From contig CBDHDN010000016.1 in assembly GCA_965261585.1 (NCBI GenBank), positions 62,001 to 126,000 of the forward strand: DNA of 64,000 nt, written 5' to 3'. This document shows, piece after piece, positions 54,067-63,992 of the stretch. Each line of letters opens with the position of its first letter. The first letter of the stretch is position 1. The notes under the pieces are model-generated. The model worked only from the letters and a program-made list of their open reading frames with translations, was not told the origin of the DNA and did no database searches. Source of the DNA: CBDHDN01 sp965261585. GTDB taxonomy: Bacteria > Pseudomonadota > Alphaproteobacteria > UBA6615. The position numbers and the translations under genes were made by a program.

Positions 54067-54087
54067 TCCTCGGCCTTGTGCCGAGGA
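54067..54087. terminator. Palindromic hairpin after glmS, shared repeat type
   Basis: TCCTCGGC-CTTGT-GCCGAGGA is a perfect 8-bp stem 27 bp downstream of the glmS stop. The flanks CGTCAT before and CCATTC after match the repeat at 63966-63998, so this is a dispersed palindromic intergenic repeat that may also act as a terminator. Confidence 0.6.
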
Positions 54088-54250
54088 CCCATTCTGCAAC
54101 CTCCGCAAGCCGCCCGCGCCGTAGCTGCTCCGCGACCGGGTCGACCGCGCCATATCGTAGCACCCGCCTGCCCGCGGGGGCGGACGGTAGAGCTTGACGA
54201 CATTCGCATGAGCGCGGAGAACTGGAACTCCAGGAGAGGAAAGGTGCGAG

Positions 54251-54905
54251 ATGAAGCTGCGCGATCTGTTCGGAGGCGGCGGCGGCGGCGCGGCCGCCGA
54301 GGTTTCGCCGAGCGCGTTTCCGGATCCAGAGGTCGATATCGAGGCGGGCGCGGCGGACGGCGCGCAGACGACGGTGCTGGCCGGCGGCTGCTTCTGGTGC
54401 GTCGAGGCGGTCTACCGGGAGCTCGACGGCGTCATCGAGGTGACGTCCGGCTATTCCGCGCGGGACGGCGGAGACGGCGACCTACGGGCGCGTCTGCAGC
54501 GCTACGACCGATCACGCCGAGGTCGTGCAGATCCGCTTCGATCCGCGCCGGACGACGTTCGGCGAGCTGTTGAAGGTGTTCTTCTCGGTCGCCCACGACC
54601 CGACACAGGTCGACCGGCAGGGCGCGGATGTCGGCCGTCAGTACCGGTCGGCCATCTTCTATGCCGACGCCGAGCAGAAACGCGTCGCCGAGGCCTATAT
54701 CGCCCAGTTGGATGGGGCCGGTGTGTTCGGCGCGCCGATCGCGACGCAACTCGAGCCGATCGAGGCCTTTTACGAGGCCGAGGCCGAGCACCAGGACTAT
54801 GCGGCGCGCAATCCGGCCCAGCCCTACATCGCGTTCAACGCCATGCCCAAACTCGCGAAGCTGCGCCAGCATTTCGGCGCCCGCCTGAAGGGCGGCAAGG
54901 CGTAG
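54251..54905 (+). CDS. msrA: Peptide methionine sulfoxide reductase MsrA, apparent +1 frameshift
   Basis: MsrA reduces methionine-S-sulfoxide. The active-site motif is VLAGGCFWCVEAVYRELDG. After VTSGYS, TCCGCGCGGG appears where TCCGGCGGG would give the family sequence SGGTAETATYGRVCSATTDH; the downstream frame then reads QIRFDPRRTTFGELLKVFFS, HDPTQVDRQGADVGRQYRSA and AIATQLEPIEAFYEAEAEHQ-like sequence to the stop at 54905. Apart from the one extra base near 54462 the gene is well preserved, which points to sequence error or a recent lesion. Confidence 0.8.
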
Positions 54906-55102
54906 CGATCACGCCTGGCCTGGGTGCTGGCCCATCGCAAAGGACATTGGGCCTGGATGCGGGCACCAGGCATACTAAGCTCGCAGTCCATTGTTTCACC
55001 ACGAGAAGCCGTCCAAAGGAGCCTCATGAACAGCAGGATGCGTTTGGCGCGGCCTGTTTCTTAGCCCAACCAAAAAAACTACACCATGTGGAGGAAAAGT
55101 TG

Positions 55103-56143
55103 ATGCGACACACTACAATGCTCAGCCTGGCAGCCGCAGCGGCGATGGTCGTCAGCGGTGCTGCAAACGCACAGACGATCAAGGCGCAGATGGGACAGTC
55201 GGCCGACCTCGTCCTGCTGCCGAAGTTCCTGGGGATTCTGCCTTTCGATCAAGCCAACCAGGGCGCGCAAGAAGCCCATGCCGAGTTGGGCAACCCGGGC
55301 AAGCTCCTGTACATCGGCCCGACGCCGGAGAACAGCGTCGCCGGGCAGATCGAGATCATGACCACGGCGGCGACCCAAGGTCAGTCCGCCGTCATGCTGT
55401 CGAACAATTCCGGCGATCAGATCGTACCGTCGGCCCTGGCCGCGGCGAAGGCCGGCGTCAAGGTCGTGACGTGGGATTCGCCGATTCCGTCCTCCGAAGG
55501 TGAGGTCGTGTTCGTTGCCCAGGTCGACTTCAACGATATCGGCGTCGTCATGGCCGACATGGCGCACAGCATCCTCGGCGGGTCGGGCAAGTTCGCGGTC
55601 CTGTCGGCGACCCCCGACGCGGCGAACCAGAACGCCTGGATCGCGGCGATGAACGTCGCTCTGCAGGAACCGAAATACGCCGACCTTGAGCTGTTGGATA
55701 CGGTCTACGGCGATGATCAGTCGGAGAAGAGCTACAACCGGGCGTTGGCTCTGGTCGACAAGTACTCCGACATCGGGCTGATCATGGCGCCGACATCGGT
55801 CGGCATTCAGGCGGCTGCGAAGGCGATGCAGGACGAGGGCCTGTGCGACACGGTCAAGATCAGCGGTCTTGGCGTGCCGGCCGAAATGGTGTCCTACACC
55901 CTGAACGGCTGTGCGCCGGAGTTCGCCCTGTGGGACTTCGTCGACCTCGGCTACCTGACCTATTACACCACGTATCTGATCGCGACCGGTCAGATGGAAG
56001 GCAAGGTCGGCGAGACGTTCGAGGCCGGCCGCATGGGCGCCTACACGATCGAGAAGGACCCGACCCGCGAAGCCGGCAGCCGCGTCCTGATGGGCCCGTT
56101 CACCGTCTACACGAAGGACAATGTAGAGGCGGCCGCCCAGTAG
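55103..56143 (+). CDS. rhaS: Rhamnose-type ABC transporter substrate-binding protein
   Basis: 346 residues. Signal peptide MRHTTMLSLAAAAAMVVSGA, ANA. The mature domain has QGAQEAHAELGNPGKLLYIG, VAGQIEIMTTAATQG, VKVVTWDSPIPSSEG, KFAVLSATPDAANQNAWIAA, YGDDQSEKSYNRALALVDKY and IMAPTSVGIQAAAKAMQDEG, closely matching RhaS/LsrB-type binding proteins of the rhizobial rhaSTPQ system. GGAGGAAAAG precedes ATG 55103. It is the first gene of the four-gene transporter cluster. Confidence 0.88.
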   Translation: MRHTTMLSLAAAAAMVVSGAANAQTIKAQMGQSADLVLLPKFLGILPFDQANQGAQEAHAELGNPGKLLYIGPTPENSVAGQIEIMTTAATQGQSAVMLSNNSGDQIVPSALAAAKAGVKVVTWDSPIPSSEGEVVFVAQVDFNDIGVVMADMAHSILGGSGKFAVLSATPDAANQNAWIAAMNVALQEPKYADLELLDTVYGDDQSEKSYNRALALVDKYSDIGLIMAPTSVGIQAAAKAMQDEGLCDTVKISGLGVPAEMVSYTLNGCAPEFALWDFVDLGYLTYYTTYLIATGQMEGKVGETFEAGRMGAYTIEKDPTREAGSRVLMGPFTVYTKDNVEAAAQ

Positions 56144-56249
56144 GGACCGGCGGGAGCCTGCACTGTCACCTGCGGGTTGTTGAATCGGGCGAGCGAGCCG
56201 GCATTCGACAACCCGCCTTTATCTCCCAAATTTCGGCCAGGTCTCCAAA

Positions 56250-57754
56250 ATGACAGCGCCTGTCATGGAAATGGCAAATATTTCCAAGAACTTTGCCATG
56301 ACGGAGGCGTTGCGCGACGTGTCGATCTCGCTCTACCCGGGCGGAGGTTCACGCCTTGGTTGGCGAGAACGGCGCCGGCAAGTCGACGCTCATAAAAATC
56401 ATGACCGGCATCTATCACGCGACCGCGGGCGATATCCGGCTCGATGGCGGAAGCGTCACCATCCCAAACCCCCAGCAGGCGCAGGCGCACGGGATCGCCG
56501 CGATCTACCAAGAGCCGATGGTGTTTCCCGACTTGGACGTGGCAGAGAACATTTTCATCAGCCACCAGGATCTCGGGGCGGTCGTGCACTGGCGGGCGAT
56601 GTACGACAACGCCCGGGAGATCATCCGCACCCTGGGCATGACGCTTGATGTCCGCGCGCCGGCCAGCGGGCTGACGCTTGCCGAGCAACAGACCGTCGAG
56701 ATCGCGCGGGCCATTTCGCTCAATGTGCGCGTGCTGATCATGGATGAGCCGACCGCGTCGCTGTCGGCCCATGAGGTCGAACAATTGATGAAGGTCGTGA
56801 ACACGCTGCGCGACAACGGCGTCGCGATCCTCTACATCAGCCACCGCCTGGAGGAGGTCTTCGTGATCGCCGACCGCGTGACGGTCCTGCGCGATGGCAA
56901 GCATATCTCCACCAACCCGGTCGCCGACGTGACCAGCAAGAGCCTGATCGCCGACATGGTCGGGCGCGAGATCGAGGAATTCTTCGGCGAAAAGGTGAGG
57001 CAGGCACACACCGACGTGCTGCTGTCGGTACGCGGGCTGTCGAAGGAGAATGCATTCGCGGACGTGACGTTCGACGTCTATCGCGGCGAGGTGCTGTGCT
57101 TCGCCGGCCTGATCGGGGCCCGCCGCACGGATGTCGGTCTGGCCCTTGCGGGCATTGAACCCGCCGATTCCGGCGCCATCGTGTTCGAGGGCGATAGCAC
57201 GGCGATCGCGACGCCGGCGCAGGCGCTGGCGCTCGGCATCGCCTACTCGTCGGAGGACCGGCGCAAGCTGGGGCTGGCGATGACGATGTCCATCACCGCC
57301 AATGTCTCGTTGCCGACGTTGCGAAAATACCTATCGCGGTTCGGCCTGGCAAAACGCGGCGAAGAGCGCGCGATGGCCGAGGACTACCGACGCAAGCTCA
57401 ACATCCGCACGCCGACGGTGCACGACCCCGTCGGCAAGCTGTCGGGCGGCAATCAGCAGAAGGTCATGTTGAGCAAGTGGCTTAACGTTCAGCCGAAACT
57501 GCTGATCCTCGATGAGCCGACGCGCGGTATCGATGTCGGCGCCAAGGCGGAGGTGCACCAGCTCGTCAACGAGCTGGCGGCGCAGGGCGTCGCCATCATC
57601 TTCATCTCCTCCGAGCTGCCGGAGGTCCTGGCCATGGCCGACCGCATTCTTGTCATGCGCGAGGGCCGACAGATGGGCCATCTTCGATGCGCAGAGCGCG
57701 ACGCCGGAGAGCATCATGGGCCTCGCGACCGGCCAGACCGCGAGCGCCGCGTAG
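56250..57754 (+). CDS. Rhamnose-type ABC transporter double-ATPase (RhaT/RbsA-like), two apparent +1 frameshifts
   Basis: About 500 residues with two ABC domains: MVGENGAGKSTLIKIMTG, SGLTLAEQQTVEIARA, VLIMDEPTASLS in the first; VGKLSGGNQQKVMLSKWLN and LLILDEPTRGIDVGAKAEVH in the second, whose Walker A is degenerate (GLIGARRTDVGLA), as usual for CUT2 ATPases. One extra G near 56341 breaks the frame between SISLYPG and EVHALVGENGAG, and another near 57675 (ATGGGCC for ATGGCC) breaks it before IFDAQSATPESIMGLATGQT. The true stop is the TAG at 57752. Confidence 0.85.
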
Positions 57755-57760
57755 CGCCCT

Positions 57761-58847
57761 ATGAAATTCCACCCCGGGCAATTCCACCTCTGCAGAATCC
57801 AACCTCAGACGCTCCGGGTTCTCGCCCTGGTGTTCGTCCTGTTCGTCGTCGTTCTGTTCTTCAGCTCGGTGGTCAACAACTACTTCAATGCCCGGCTGTT
57901 CAACCGCATCTCGACGAGCGTCGCCATCATCGCGCTGATCGCGGTCGGTCAGACACTGGTCGTGCTGACCCGGAACATCGATCTGTCCGTCGGCTCGATC
58001 GTCGGGTTCACGGCGTACTTCGTTGGGCAATTGCTGGCCGACCATGGCGACTTACACCCTCTCCTCGCGGTCTTGGCCGCGATTGGGCTGGGCGCGGCGT
58101 TTCGGTGCGTTCAACGGGGCGATCGTGGGCTACGGCAAGGTGCCGGCGATCATTGTCACGCTCGGGACCCTTGCCCTGTTCCGAACGATGCTCGTTGAAT
58201 TGTCGGACGCCGCCTCCATCACGACGATCATGCTGCCGCCGTGGATCCTTGAATTGCCGCGCACGAACATCGTCAGCATCGGCGGACTCGACTTGCGCCT
58301 GACGGTGGGGATAACGCTCGCTGTCGTCGTCGTGTTTCACCTGATCCTGACGCGGCTGCGGTTTGGCCGCCGGCTCTATGCCGTCGGCTCGAACCCGGAA
58401 GCGGCGATCGTGGCGGGCATTCCCGCGCGGCACGTGACGTTTTTCGCGTTCGTGCTGTGCGGCGCGCTGTCGGGTCTGGCCGGCTTCATGTTCCTTGCCA
58501 AGTTCGGCAACATCACGGTCGTCGCGGGCTTGGGGCTCGAGCTCAGATCGGTCGCCGCGGTCGTTGTCGGCGGCGTCAACATATTCGGCGGGTCGGGTAC
58601 CGTGATCGGCGTTCTGTTGGGCGCCGTGTTGGTCGACTTGATCGACAACAGCCTCATCCGCTGGGCGGCCATCAGTGAGTTCTGGCGCGATGCTTTGCTC
58701 GGCCTCCTCATCCTGTTGGCGGTGGCTACCGACACCGTTGTCATGCGGCAGTTGAACAAGCTGCGCCGCCGCGAGGCGCCCGTGCAGGAACTGCCCAGCG
58801 AACAGGCCATGGCGGTCCCGGAGAGCACTGGAGACCGCGGCCAATGA
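57761..58847 (+). CDS. Rhamnose-type ABC permease 1 (RhaP-like), apparent +1 frameshift
   Basis: About 360 residues with 8-10 membrane segments. The CUT2 permease signature is VVLTRNIDLSVGSIVGFTAY; the cytoplasmic loop is VAGIPARHVTFFAFVLCGAL and the last segments end VVVGGVNIFGGSGTVIGVLL. At ~58101 an extra T (GCGTTTCGGT for GCGTTCGGT) separates AAIGLGAAF from GAFNGAIVGYGKVPAIIVTL. The remaining reading frame is intact to 58847 and overlaps the next gene by 4 nt. Confidence 0.85.
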
Positions 58848-59840
58848 CCCCGGCAAAGCAGCTCATGAGCGTCGCGGCGAGGCTGCGCAGCTGGGAGGGT
58901 TTCCTGCTGGTCATCCTGGTCGTGACCATTGTCGGCAACGCGATTCAGTCGCCGGTCTTTCTGACGGTCGGCAACCAGATCAATCTCTTCCAGCTCTCCA
59001 TCGAGAAGATCATTGTCGCGTTGATCATGGCCCTGGTCATCATCAACGCGGAAATCGATCTGTCGGTCGCGTCGATGATGGGGCTGTCGGCGTGTGCGTT
59101 TCGGTTGGCTGTTCCTGCAGGGTGCACCGGTTCCCCTGGCGTTTGTCGCGGCCTTGGTGGTCGGTGCCCTTGGCGGCGCGTTCAATGCGTTCTGGATAAC
59201 GAAGATCAAGCTGCCGTCCCTGGTGGTGACGCTGGCAATGTTGATCGGGTTTCGGGGATTGGCGCGTGTCCTGGTCGAGGATCGCGGCATCACGGATTTC
59301 CCGGAGTGGTTCGACGCGCTGGGCCAGCAGCCCATACTCGGTCCGTTCCCGCTCTCGCTCATCATATTCTTCGTGCTGGTGGTGGTGCTGGCCATCGTAC
59401 TGCACGGGACCGGGTTCGGCCGCTATGTATACGTCGTCGGCAACAACGCGGAGATGGCGCGCTATTCCGGCGTTAACGTGCAGCGCGTAAAGGCGATCCT
59501 GTTTATCATGTCGGGGGCGATTTCAGGGCTCGCCGGTTTGCTGTTCGCGGCACGCGTGGGGGCCGTGCGCGGCGACGTCGCGCTGGGTTTCGAGCTCGAT
59601 ATCATCACCATGGTCCTGCTCGGCGGGGTCAGTATCTTCGGCGGATCGGGATCGCTGTTCGGCGTGCTGCTGGCGATCCTGATCGTCTTGAACCTGCGCA
59701 ACGGGATGGCTCTGGCCAACATCACCGGGCATCTTCAGACCGGCGTCATTGGCCTGCTGCTGATCCTGTCGGTGTTGATCCCGAACGCTCAGCAGTTCCT
59801 GCGCACGCTCTGGGACCGCCGCCGCAGCGCGGCTCCGTGA
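58844..59840 (+). CDS. Rhamnose-type ABC permease 2 (RhaQ-like), apparent +1 frameshift
   Basis: About 330 residues. LVIINAEIDLSVASMMGLSA is the family signature; the conserved loop reads VVGNNAEMARYSGVNVQRVK. As in the first permease, an extra T (GCGTTTCGGT) at ~59101 breaks the frame between LSACA and FGWLFLQGAPVPLAFVAALV. The GGVSIFGGSGSLFGVLLAIL segment is near the C-terminus. ATGA overlap with the preceding gene. No rhamnose kinase, isomerase or rhaU follows; the operon ends here. Confidence 0.85.
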
Positions 59841-59915
59841 TGGTTCGCTGGGCGCCACCGCTCCGGCACAGCCGTTAGTGCCCACTATCGTAGAAGCGGG
59901 CGACGGCACTCACCC

Positions 59916-59958
59916 TTCGACAAGCTCAGGGTGAGGCCCTCATGCTGAGCCTGTCGAA
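59916..59958. repeat. REP-like palindromic repeat
   Basis: TTCGACAAGCTCAGGGTGAG with G, then CCTCATGCTGAGCCTGTCGA with A, form an imperfect inverted repeat (18 of 21). The TTCGACA..CTCAG.. motif is a widespread interspersed palindrome in alphaproteobacterial intergenic DNA. Downstream of the transporter operon it may stabilise mRNA ends. Confidence 0.7.
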
Positions 59959-60029
59959 GTATGCGGGCCGGGGTGCTCGGCGACTCAGTCTCTAGTGAAA
60001 GCAAGTACTAGCCGCCGTCCCGCGCGCTT

Positions 60030-60194
60030 TTACGCGTCGGTAGGGTCGAAGTAGCGTAGGCTCGGCGGGGCGACGAGCGCGTCACCGAGCTGCGCCATGG
60101 CCCCGGTTTCCTCGCGCCAGGCGAAGTACTTCTCATAGTGTGCTCGGCTCTGCCATTGCTCGACGAGTACGACGACATCCGTATCGTCCTGGTC
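60030..60194 (-). pseudogene. C-terminal fragment of an ABM (antibiotic biosynthesis monooxygenase)-domain protein
   Basis: 54 codons reading DQDDTDVVVLVEQWQSRAHY, EKYFAWREETGAMAQLGDAL and APPSLRYFDPTDA, then TAA. This is the typical second half of a YgiN-like quinol monooxygenase/ABM domain. The 5' half is missing: the IS630 border CTAG at 60195 cuts the frame and no N-terminal piece is seen beyond the element cluster. Confidence 0.7.
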
Positions 60195-61476
60195 CTAGTT
60201 CAGTGTTTCCGAGGATCGAATCATATCAGGCGGCCTCGTTTAGTTTGTAGGACCAGGTGTGGACGACGGGATGTCGGTTGATGTCGTCGATGGCGGCGAT
60301 GATGCGGTCCTTGAGTTCCTGCTTGGTGGCGACGCGGATGTGCCGGAGCACCGAGCGAGCGAGCTTGGAGAAGAAGCCCTCGGTGAGGTTGAGCCAGGAG
60401 CCGTGCTTGGGAGTGAAGACGAAACTGAAGCGGCCCTCTCGCTGGTCGGCGAGCCAGCCTCGGGTTTCCTTGGAGATATGCGCGGAGTGATTGTCGAGGA
60501 TCAGCGTGATCGCGGTGCTCGGTGGATAGGCCGCGTCGAGGCGTTTGAGAAAAACGCGACGAACTCGCGCGAGCGATGGCGATCCTCGACGCTGGCGTGA
60601 ACCTTGCCGGTCAGCAGATCGATGCCGGCGAGCAGGCTGATCGTCCCGTGGCGGACATATTCGTGATCACGCCCGAAGCCGGCATGGCGACCGGGCGCAG
60701 GCGGCAGGTCGGGCGCCGTCGTCCCGATCGCCTGCATGCCCGGCTTCTCGTCGTAGGAGATGATCGCCACCGCCTCGATCGGCGCCTGCGGGTTCGCCGC
60801 GGCGGCTCGCTTGAGCATTTCGACCTCGCGGTAGACACACAACACCTCGGCCATCTTCTGCTCGAACTCGGGGTCGCGGCGCTCCAGGTAGTAGCGCACC
60901 TTGTGCGGCTTCACCGCGTGCTGGTCGAGCAGCTTGCACACAGTGCCCTGGGCCAGTTTGGCAAGACACCCATGGCCTGCCGCCGGGCCGTGGGAGCGCG
61001 CATGCCGCGCCAGCAGCCGCGTCGTCCACAGCTCATGCGGATAACCCAAGTCCTTCGCCTTGCGGCAGGCCAGATCGACCAGCCAGGCGCGCGCCGCCTC
61101 GGTGATCCGCGGCTCGCGTCCGGGCCGCGGACTGTCCGCCAAGGCCGCCATCAAGCCATGGCGCAGCGCTCGCTCGACGCAGCGCTGCACCGTCTGATGG
61201 TGAACGCCCAGCGCCCGGCCAACCGCGAAGTACGACGCATCATCGCGATAGCGCAGCAGCATGCGCGCCCGCGTCACCCGGCATGCCGCTTCCGTGCGCG
61301 ACCGGGCGATCGCCCCAAGCTGCTCAACCTCTTCTTCCGTCATCCGCAAATCAACCGACCGCCGAGGCGCCGCCATGACATGTCTCCCTGCCCATACACG
61401 CCTTCACCCTACCAGATCTGGTAGGTGGTCAGGAACCCCACACAAAATGATCCGTTTCATGGAATCGATGTACTAG
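60195..61476 (-). mobile_element. IS630-family insertion sequence, copy 2
   Basis: 1282 bp bounded by CTAG at each end, same orientation as copy 1 (39487-40766) and nearly identical apart from a 2-bp insertion in the transposase gene. The two copies bracket a ~19.4-kb segment with sugar transport and glm genes, which could be lost by recombination between them. Confidence 0.9.
60228..61376 (-). pseudogene. IS630-family transposase, copy 2 (frameshifted)
   Basis: Identical in layout to copy 1 up to SREFVAF, where two extra A bases (GAGAAAAACGCG for GAGAAACGCG, about 60551) shift the frame and remove the second Asp and the Glu of the DDE triad. The remaining downstream sequence is intact. Confidence 0.88.
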
Positions 61477-61581
61477 TGCACCGACTCAGTCAGAGTCGTC
61501 ACAGTGGAAACCTGATTCTGAATACAAAACAACGGGTTGCTCCAGCGCACGGTGAATCATTTGTCTGGATCGGTGCACTAG
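61473..61581. mobile_element. 109-bp MITE-like element bounded by CTAG
   Basis: Perfect 12-bp terminal inverted repeats CTAGTGCACCGA (61473-61484) and TCGGTGCACTAG (61570-61581) enclose 85 bp without coding capacity. CTAG tips suggest TA duplication, as for IS630/Tc1-mariner derivatives, but the inner ends differ from those of the adjacent IS630. It is flanked at one CTAG by IS630 copy 2 and at the other by IS5. Confidence 0.6.
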
Positions 61582-62374
61582 GGCCTGTTTACAATTAACG
61601 CAGCCAGATTATGGCAGCGCACAGACATAGCATGGACAGGAAAGAGGCTGCGGTTTTGTCGTAGCGGGTGGCGAGCCTTCGGAACTGCTTGATCTTGTTG
61701 ATGAAGCATTCGACGAGGTGGCGTTCTTTGTAGAGGTGTTTGTCGTAGGGGATCGCCATCGACCGGGAGCGGTTGGACGGGATCACGGCGACCATGCCGT
61801 GCTCGGCGATGACGTCGCGGAACTCGTTGGAGTCATAGGCCTTGTCGGCGAGCAGGTAGGCGCCGGTCAGGCCCTCGACGAGCGCTCTTGCCTGGGTGCT
61901 GTCATGCACTTGGCCGGCGGTGAGAACGAAGCGCAGGGGATTGCCAAGCCCGTCCACGACGATATGGATTTTGCTGCTTAGCCCGCCGCGCGAGCGTCCG
62001 ATGGCCTGATTTTGAGTCCCCCTTTTGCGCCGGCGGCGTGGTGATGCGCCCGCACGATGGTGGAGTCGATGATCAGGTATTCGAAATCCGGGTCGTCGGC
62101 CAGGGCCTTGAACACCTGCTTCCAGACCCCGTGCCGCGACCAGCGCCAGAAGCGGGTGTAGACGGTGTACCAGGGACCGAACGCATCGGGCAGATCGCGC
62201 CATGGCGAACCAGTGCGGGCCACCCAAAGCACGGCCTCGACAAACCGCCGGTTGTTGCGGCCGGTCACGCCGCGGTCCGTCGCCTTGCCAGGCACCAGAT
62301 CCTTGATCCGATCCCACTGCGGGTCTGAAAGAATCGTGCGAATCAAGACTGCCTCCCCCCAAAAACAGAAGGCC
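61581..62374 (-). mobile_element. IS5-family (IS427-like) insertion sequence
   Basis: About 794 bp from GGGCCTGTTT to GAAGGCC with TA on both sides; the inverted ends are short and imperfect (GGCCTG/GGCCTT). It contains one transposase gene in two overlapping frames. Ends are set from sequence inspection and could shift by a few bases. Confidence 0.75.
61595..62346 (-). CDS. IS5-family transposase expressed through -1 frameshift
   Basis: OrfA starts at TTG 62346 after a GGAGG site (MIRTILSDPQWDRIKDLVPG) and includes DFEYLIIDSTIVRAHHHAAG (first Asp). At AGAKG a slippery A4G5 run lies at about 62017-62025; a -1 slip joins it to GTQNQAIGRSRGGLSSKIHI in the second frame, with LLADKAYDSNEF (second Asp) and HLYKERHLVECFINKIKQFR (Glu). 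This two-frame layout is normal for IS427-group elements. The combined product is about 250 residues. Confidence 0.88.
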
Positions 62375-62467
62375 TATTTTCCTGCCCCGCCGGTGCGCCA
62401 CTGTGACACGGTCAGGGGCGGCCGTTATACTGCCGGCAACGACCAACCTGCGGAAAGCGAGAATACG

Positions 62468-63922
62468 ATGGTGCAACTCAAGGATCCGCGACTGCTGCGT
62501 CAGCAGTGCTTTGTCGGCGGCGAATGGATCGACGCCGACAGCGGTGCCGTGATCGAAGTCACGAACCCGGCGACGAACGACGTCATCGGCACCGTGCCGA
62601 AACTGGGCACCGCCGAGACCCAGCGCGCGATCGAGTCGGCCGGGCAGGCCTACCCGGGCTGGCGCGCGCTGCTGGCCAAGGAACGCGCGGCGATCCTGCT
62701 GCGCCTCAAGCAGCTGATGCTGGACAACGCCGACGACTTGGCCGTGCTGATGACGGCCGAGCAAGGCAAGCCGTTGGCCGAGGCCAAGGGCGAGGTCGGC
62801 TATGCCGCGTCGTTCATCGAATGGTTCGCCGAGGAAGGCAAGCGCGTCTACGGCGACACGATCCCGCAGCACCAACCCGACAAGCGCATCGTCGTGACCA
62901 AGGAGCCGGTCGGCGTCTGCGCCGCGGTCACGCCCTGGAACTTTCCCTCGGCGATGATCACACGCAAGTCCGGTCCGGCCTGGGCCGTCGGCTGCCCGAT
63001 GGTGATCAAGCCGGCCTCGGCGACGCCCTATTCGGCGCTGGCGCTGGCCGAGCTGGCGACCCGCGCCGGCATGCCGTCGGGCGTCATGAATGTCGTGACC
63101 GGGGCGTCTGGCGAGATCGGGGCTGAGCTGACAGGCAACCCGATTGTACGCAAGCTGACGTTCACCGGCTCGACCGCCGTCGGCAAGACGCTGATGGCCC
63201 AGGCCGCGGCGACGATGAAGAAGGTGTCGCTGGAGCTCGGCGGCAACGCGCCGTTCATCGTCTTCGACGATGCCGATCTGGACGAGGCGGTCGCCGGCGC
63301 GATCGCGTCCAAGTACCGCAACACCGGGCAGACCTGCGTCTGCGCGAACCGCATGCTGGTGCAGGCCGGCATCTATGACGCCTTCGTCGACAAGCTCGCC
63401 GCCGCGGCCTCGAACCTGAAGGTCGGCAACGGCCTCGAAGACGGTGTCATGCAGGGCCCGCTGATCGACGTTGCCGCGGTCGAGAAGGTGGAGGAGCAGA
63501 TCGCCGATGCCGTCGCCAAGGGCGGCCGCCTGGTCGTCGGCGGGTCGCGCCACGCGCTCGGCGGCACGTTCTTCGAGCCGACCGTGATCGCCGACGCGAC
63601 GACCGACATGGCTGTCAGCCGCGAGGAGACGTTCGGGCCGATGGCGCCGGTCTACAAGTTCGCAACCGAGGCACAGGCGATCCAGATGGCCAACGACACC
63701 GAGTTCGGGCTCGCCGCGTACTTCTATACGCGCGACGTCGGCCGCTGCTGGCGCGTGTCCGAGGGCCTGGAATACGGCCTCGTCGGTGTCAACGCCGGGG
63801 TCATCGCGACCGAAGTGGCGCCGTTCGGCGGCATGAAGGAATCGGGCATCGGCCGCGAGGGCTCCAAGTACGGCATCGACGAGTATCTGGAGATCAAGTA
63901 CGTCTGCTTCGGCGGCGTCTGA
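62468..63922 (+). CDS. gabD: Succinate-semialdehyde dehydrogenase (GabD-like aldehyde dehydrogenase)
   Basis: 484 residues. Start MVQLKDPRLLRQQCFVGGEW at ATG 62468; an upstream in-frame extension is not family-like. Signatures: PWNFPSAMITRKSGPAWAVG, VIKPASATPYSALALAELA, FTGSTAVGKTL, SLELGGNAPFIVFDDADLDE (catalytic Glu) and YRNTGQTCVCANR (nucleophilic Cys), ending in FGGMKESGIGREGSKYGIDE. The length and the KEPVGVCAAVTPWNFP segment are those of GabD, oxidising succinate semialdehyde to succinate with NADP. The promoter must lie in the ~90 bp after the IS5 end. Confidence 0.9.
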   Translation: MVQLKDPRLLRQQCFVGGEWIDADSGAVIEVTNPATNDVIGTVPKLGTAETQRAIESAGQAYPGWRALLAKERAAILLRLKQLMLDNADDLAVLMTAEQGKPLAEAKGEVGYAASFIEWFAEEGKRVYGDTIPQHQPDKRIVVTKEPVGVCAAVTPWNFPSAMITRKSGPAWAVGCPMVIKPASATPYSALALAELATRAGMPSGVMNVVTGASGEIGAELTGNPIVRKLTFTGSTAVGKTLMAQAAATMKKVSLELGGNAPFIVFDDADLDEAVAGAIASKYRNTGQTCVCANRMLVQAGIYDAFVDKLAAAASNLKVGNGLEDGVMQGPLIDVAAVEKVEEQIADAVAKGGRLVVGGSRHALGGTFFEPTVIADATTDMAVSREETFGPMAPVYKFATEAQAIQMANDTEFGLAAYFYTRDVGRCWRVSEGLEYGLVGVNAGVIATEVAPFGGMKESGIGREGSKYGIDEYLEIKYVCFGGV

Positions 63923-63971
63923 CACGCCGGCGTGATGTGCCGGATCGGCCGGCACAATGCCCTTTTCGTCA

Positions 63972-63992
63972 TTCGCGGGCTTGGCCCGCGAA
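63972..63992. terminator. Palindromic intergenic repeat after gabD
   Basis: TTCGCGGGC-TTG-GCCCGCGAA, a perfect 9-bp stem 50 bp past the stop, with CGTCA before and TCCATG after, the same frame as the hairpin after glmS at 54067. It probably serves as a bidirectional terminator-like repeat. Confidence 0.6.

Noticed and set aside
54251..56143. A 630-residue plus-strand frame starting in msrA and ending with RhaS
   Set aside because: The msrA start reads out of frame after one inserted base and happens to join the RhaS frame; RhaS has its own ribosome binding site and signal peptide at 55103.
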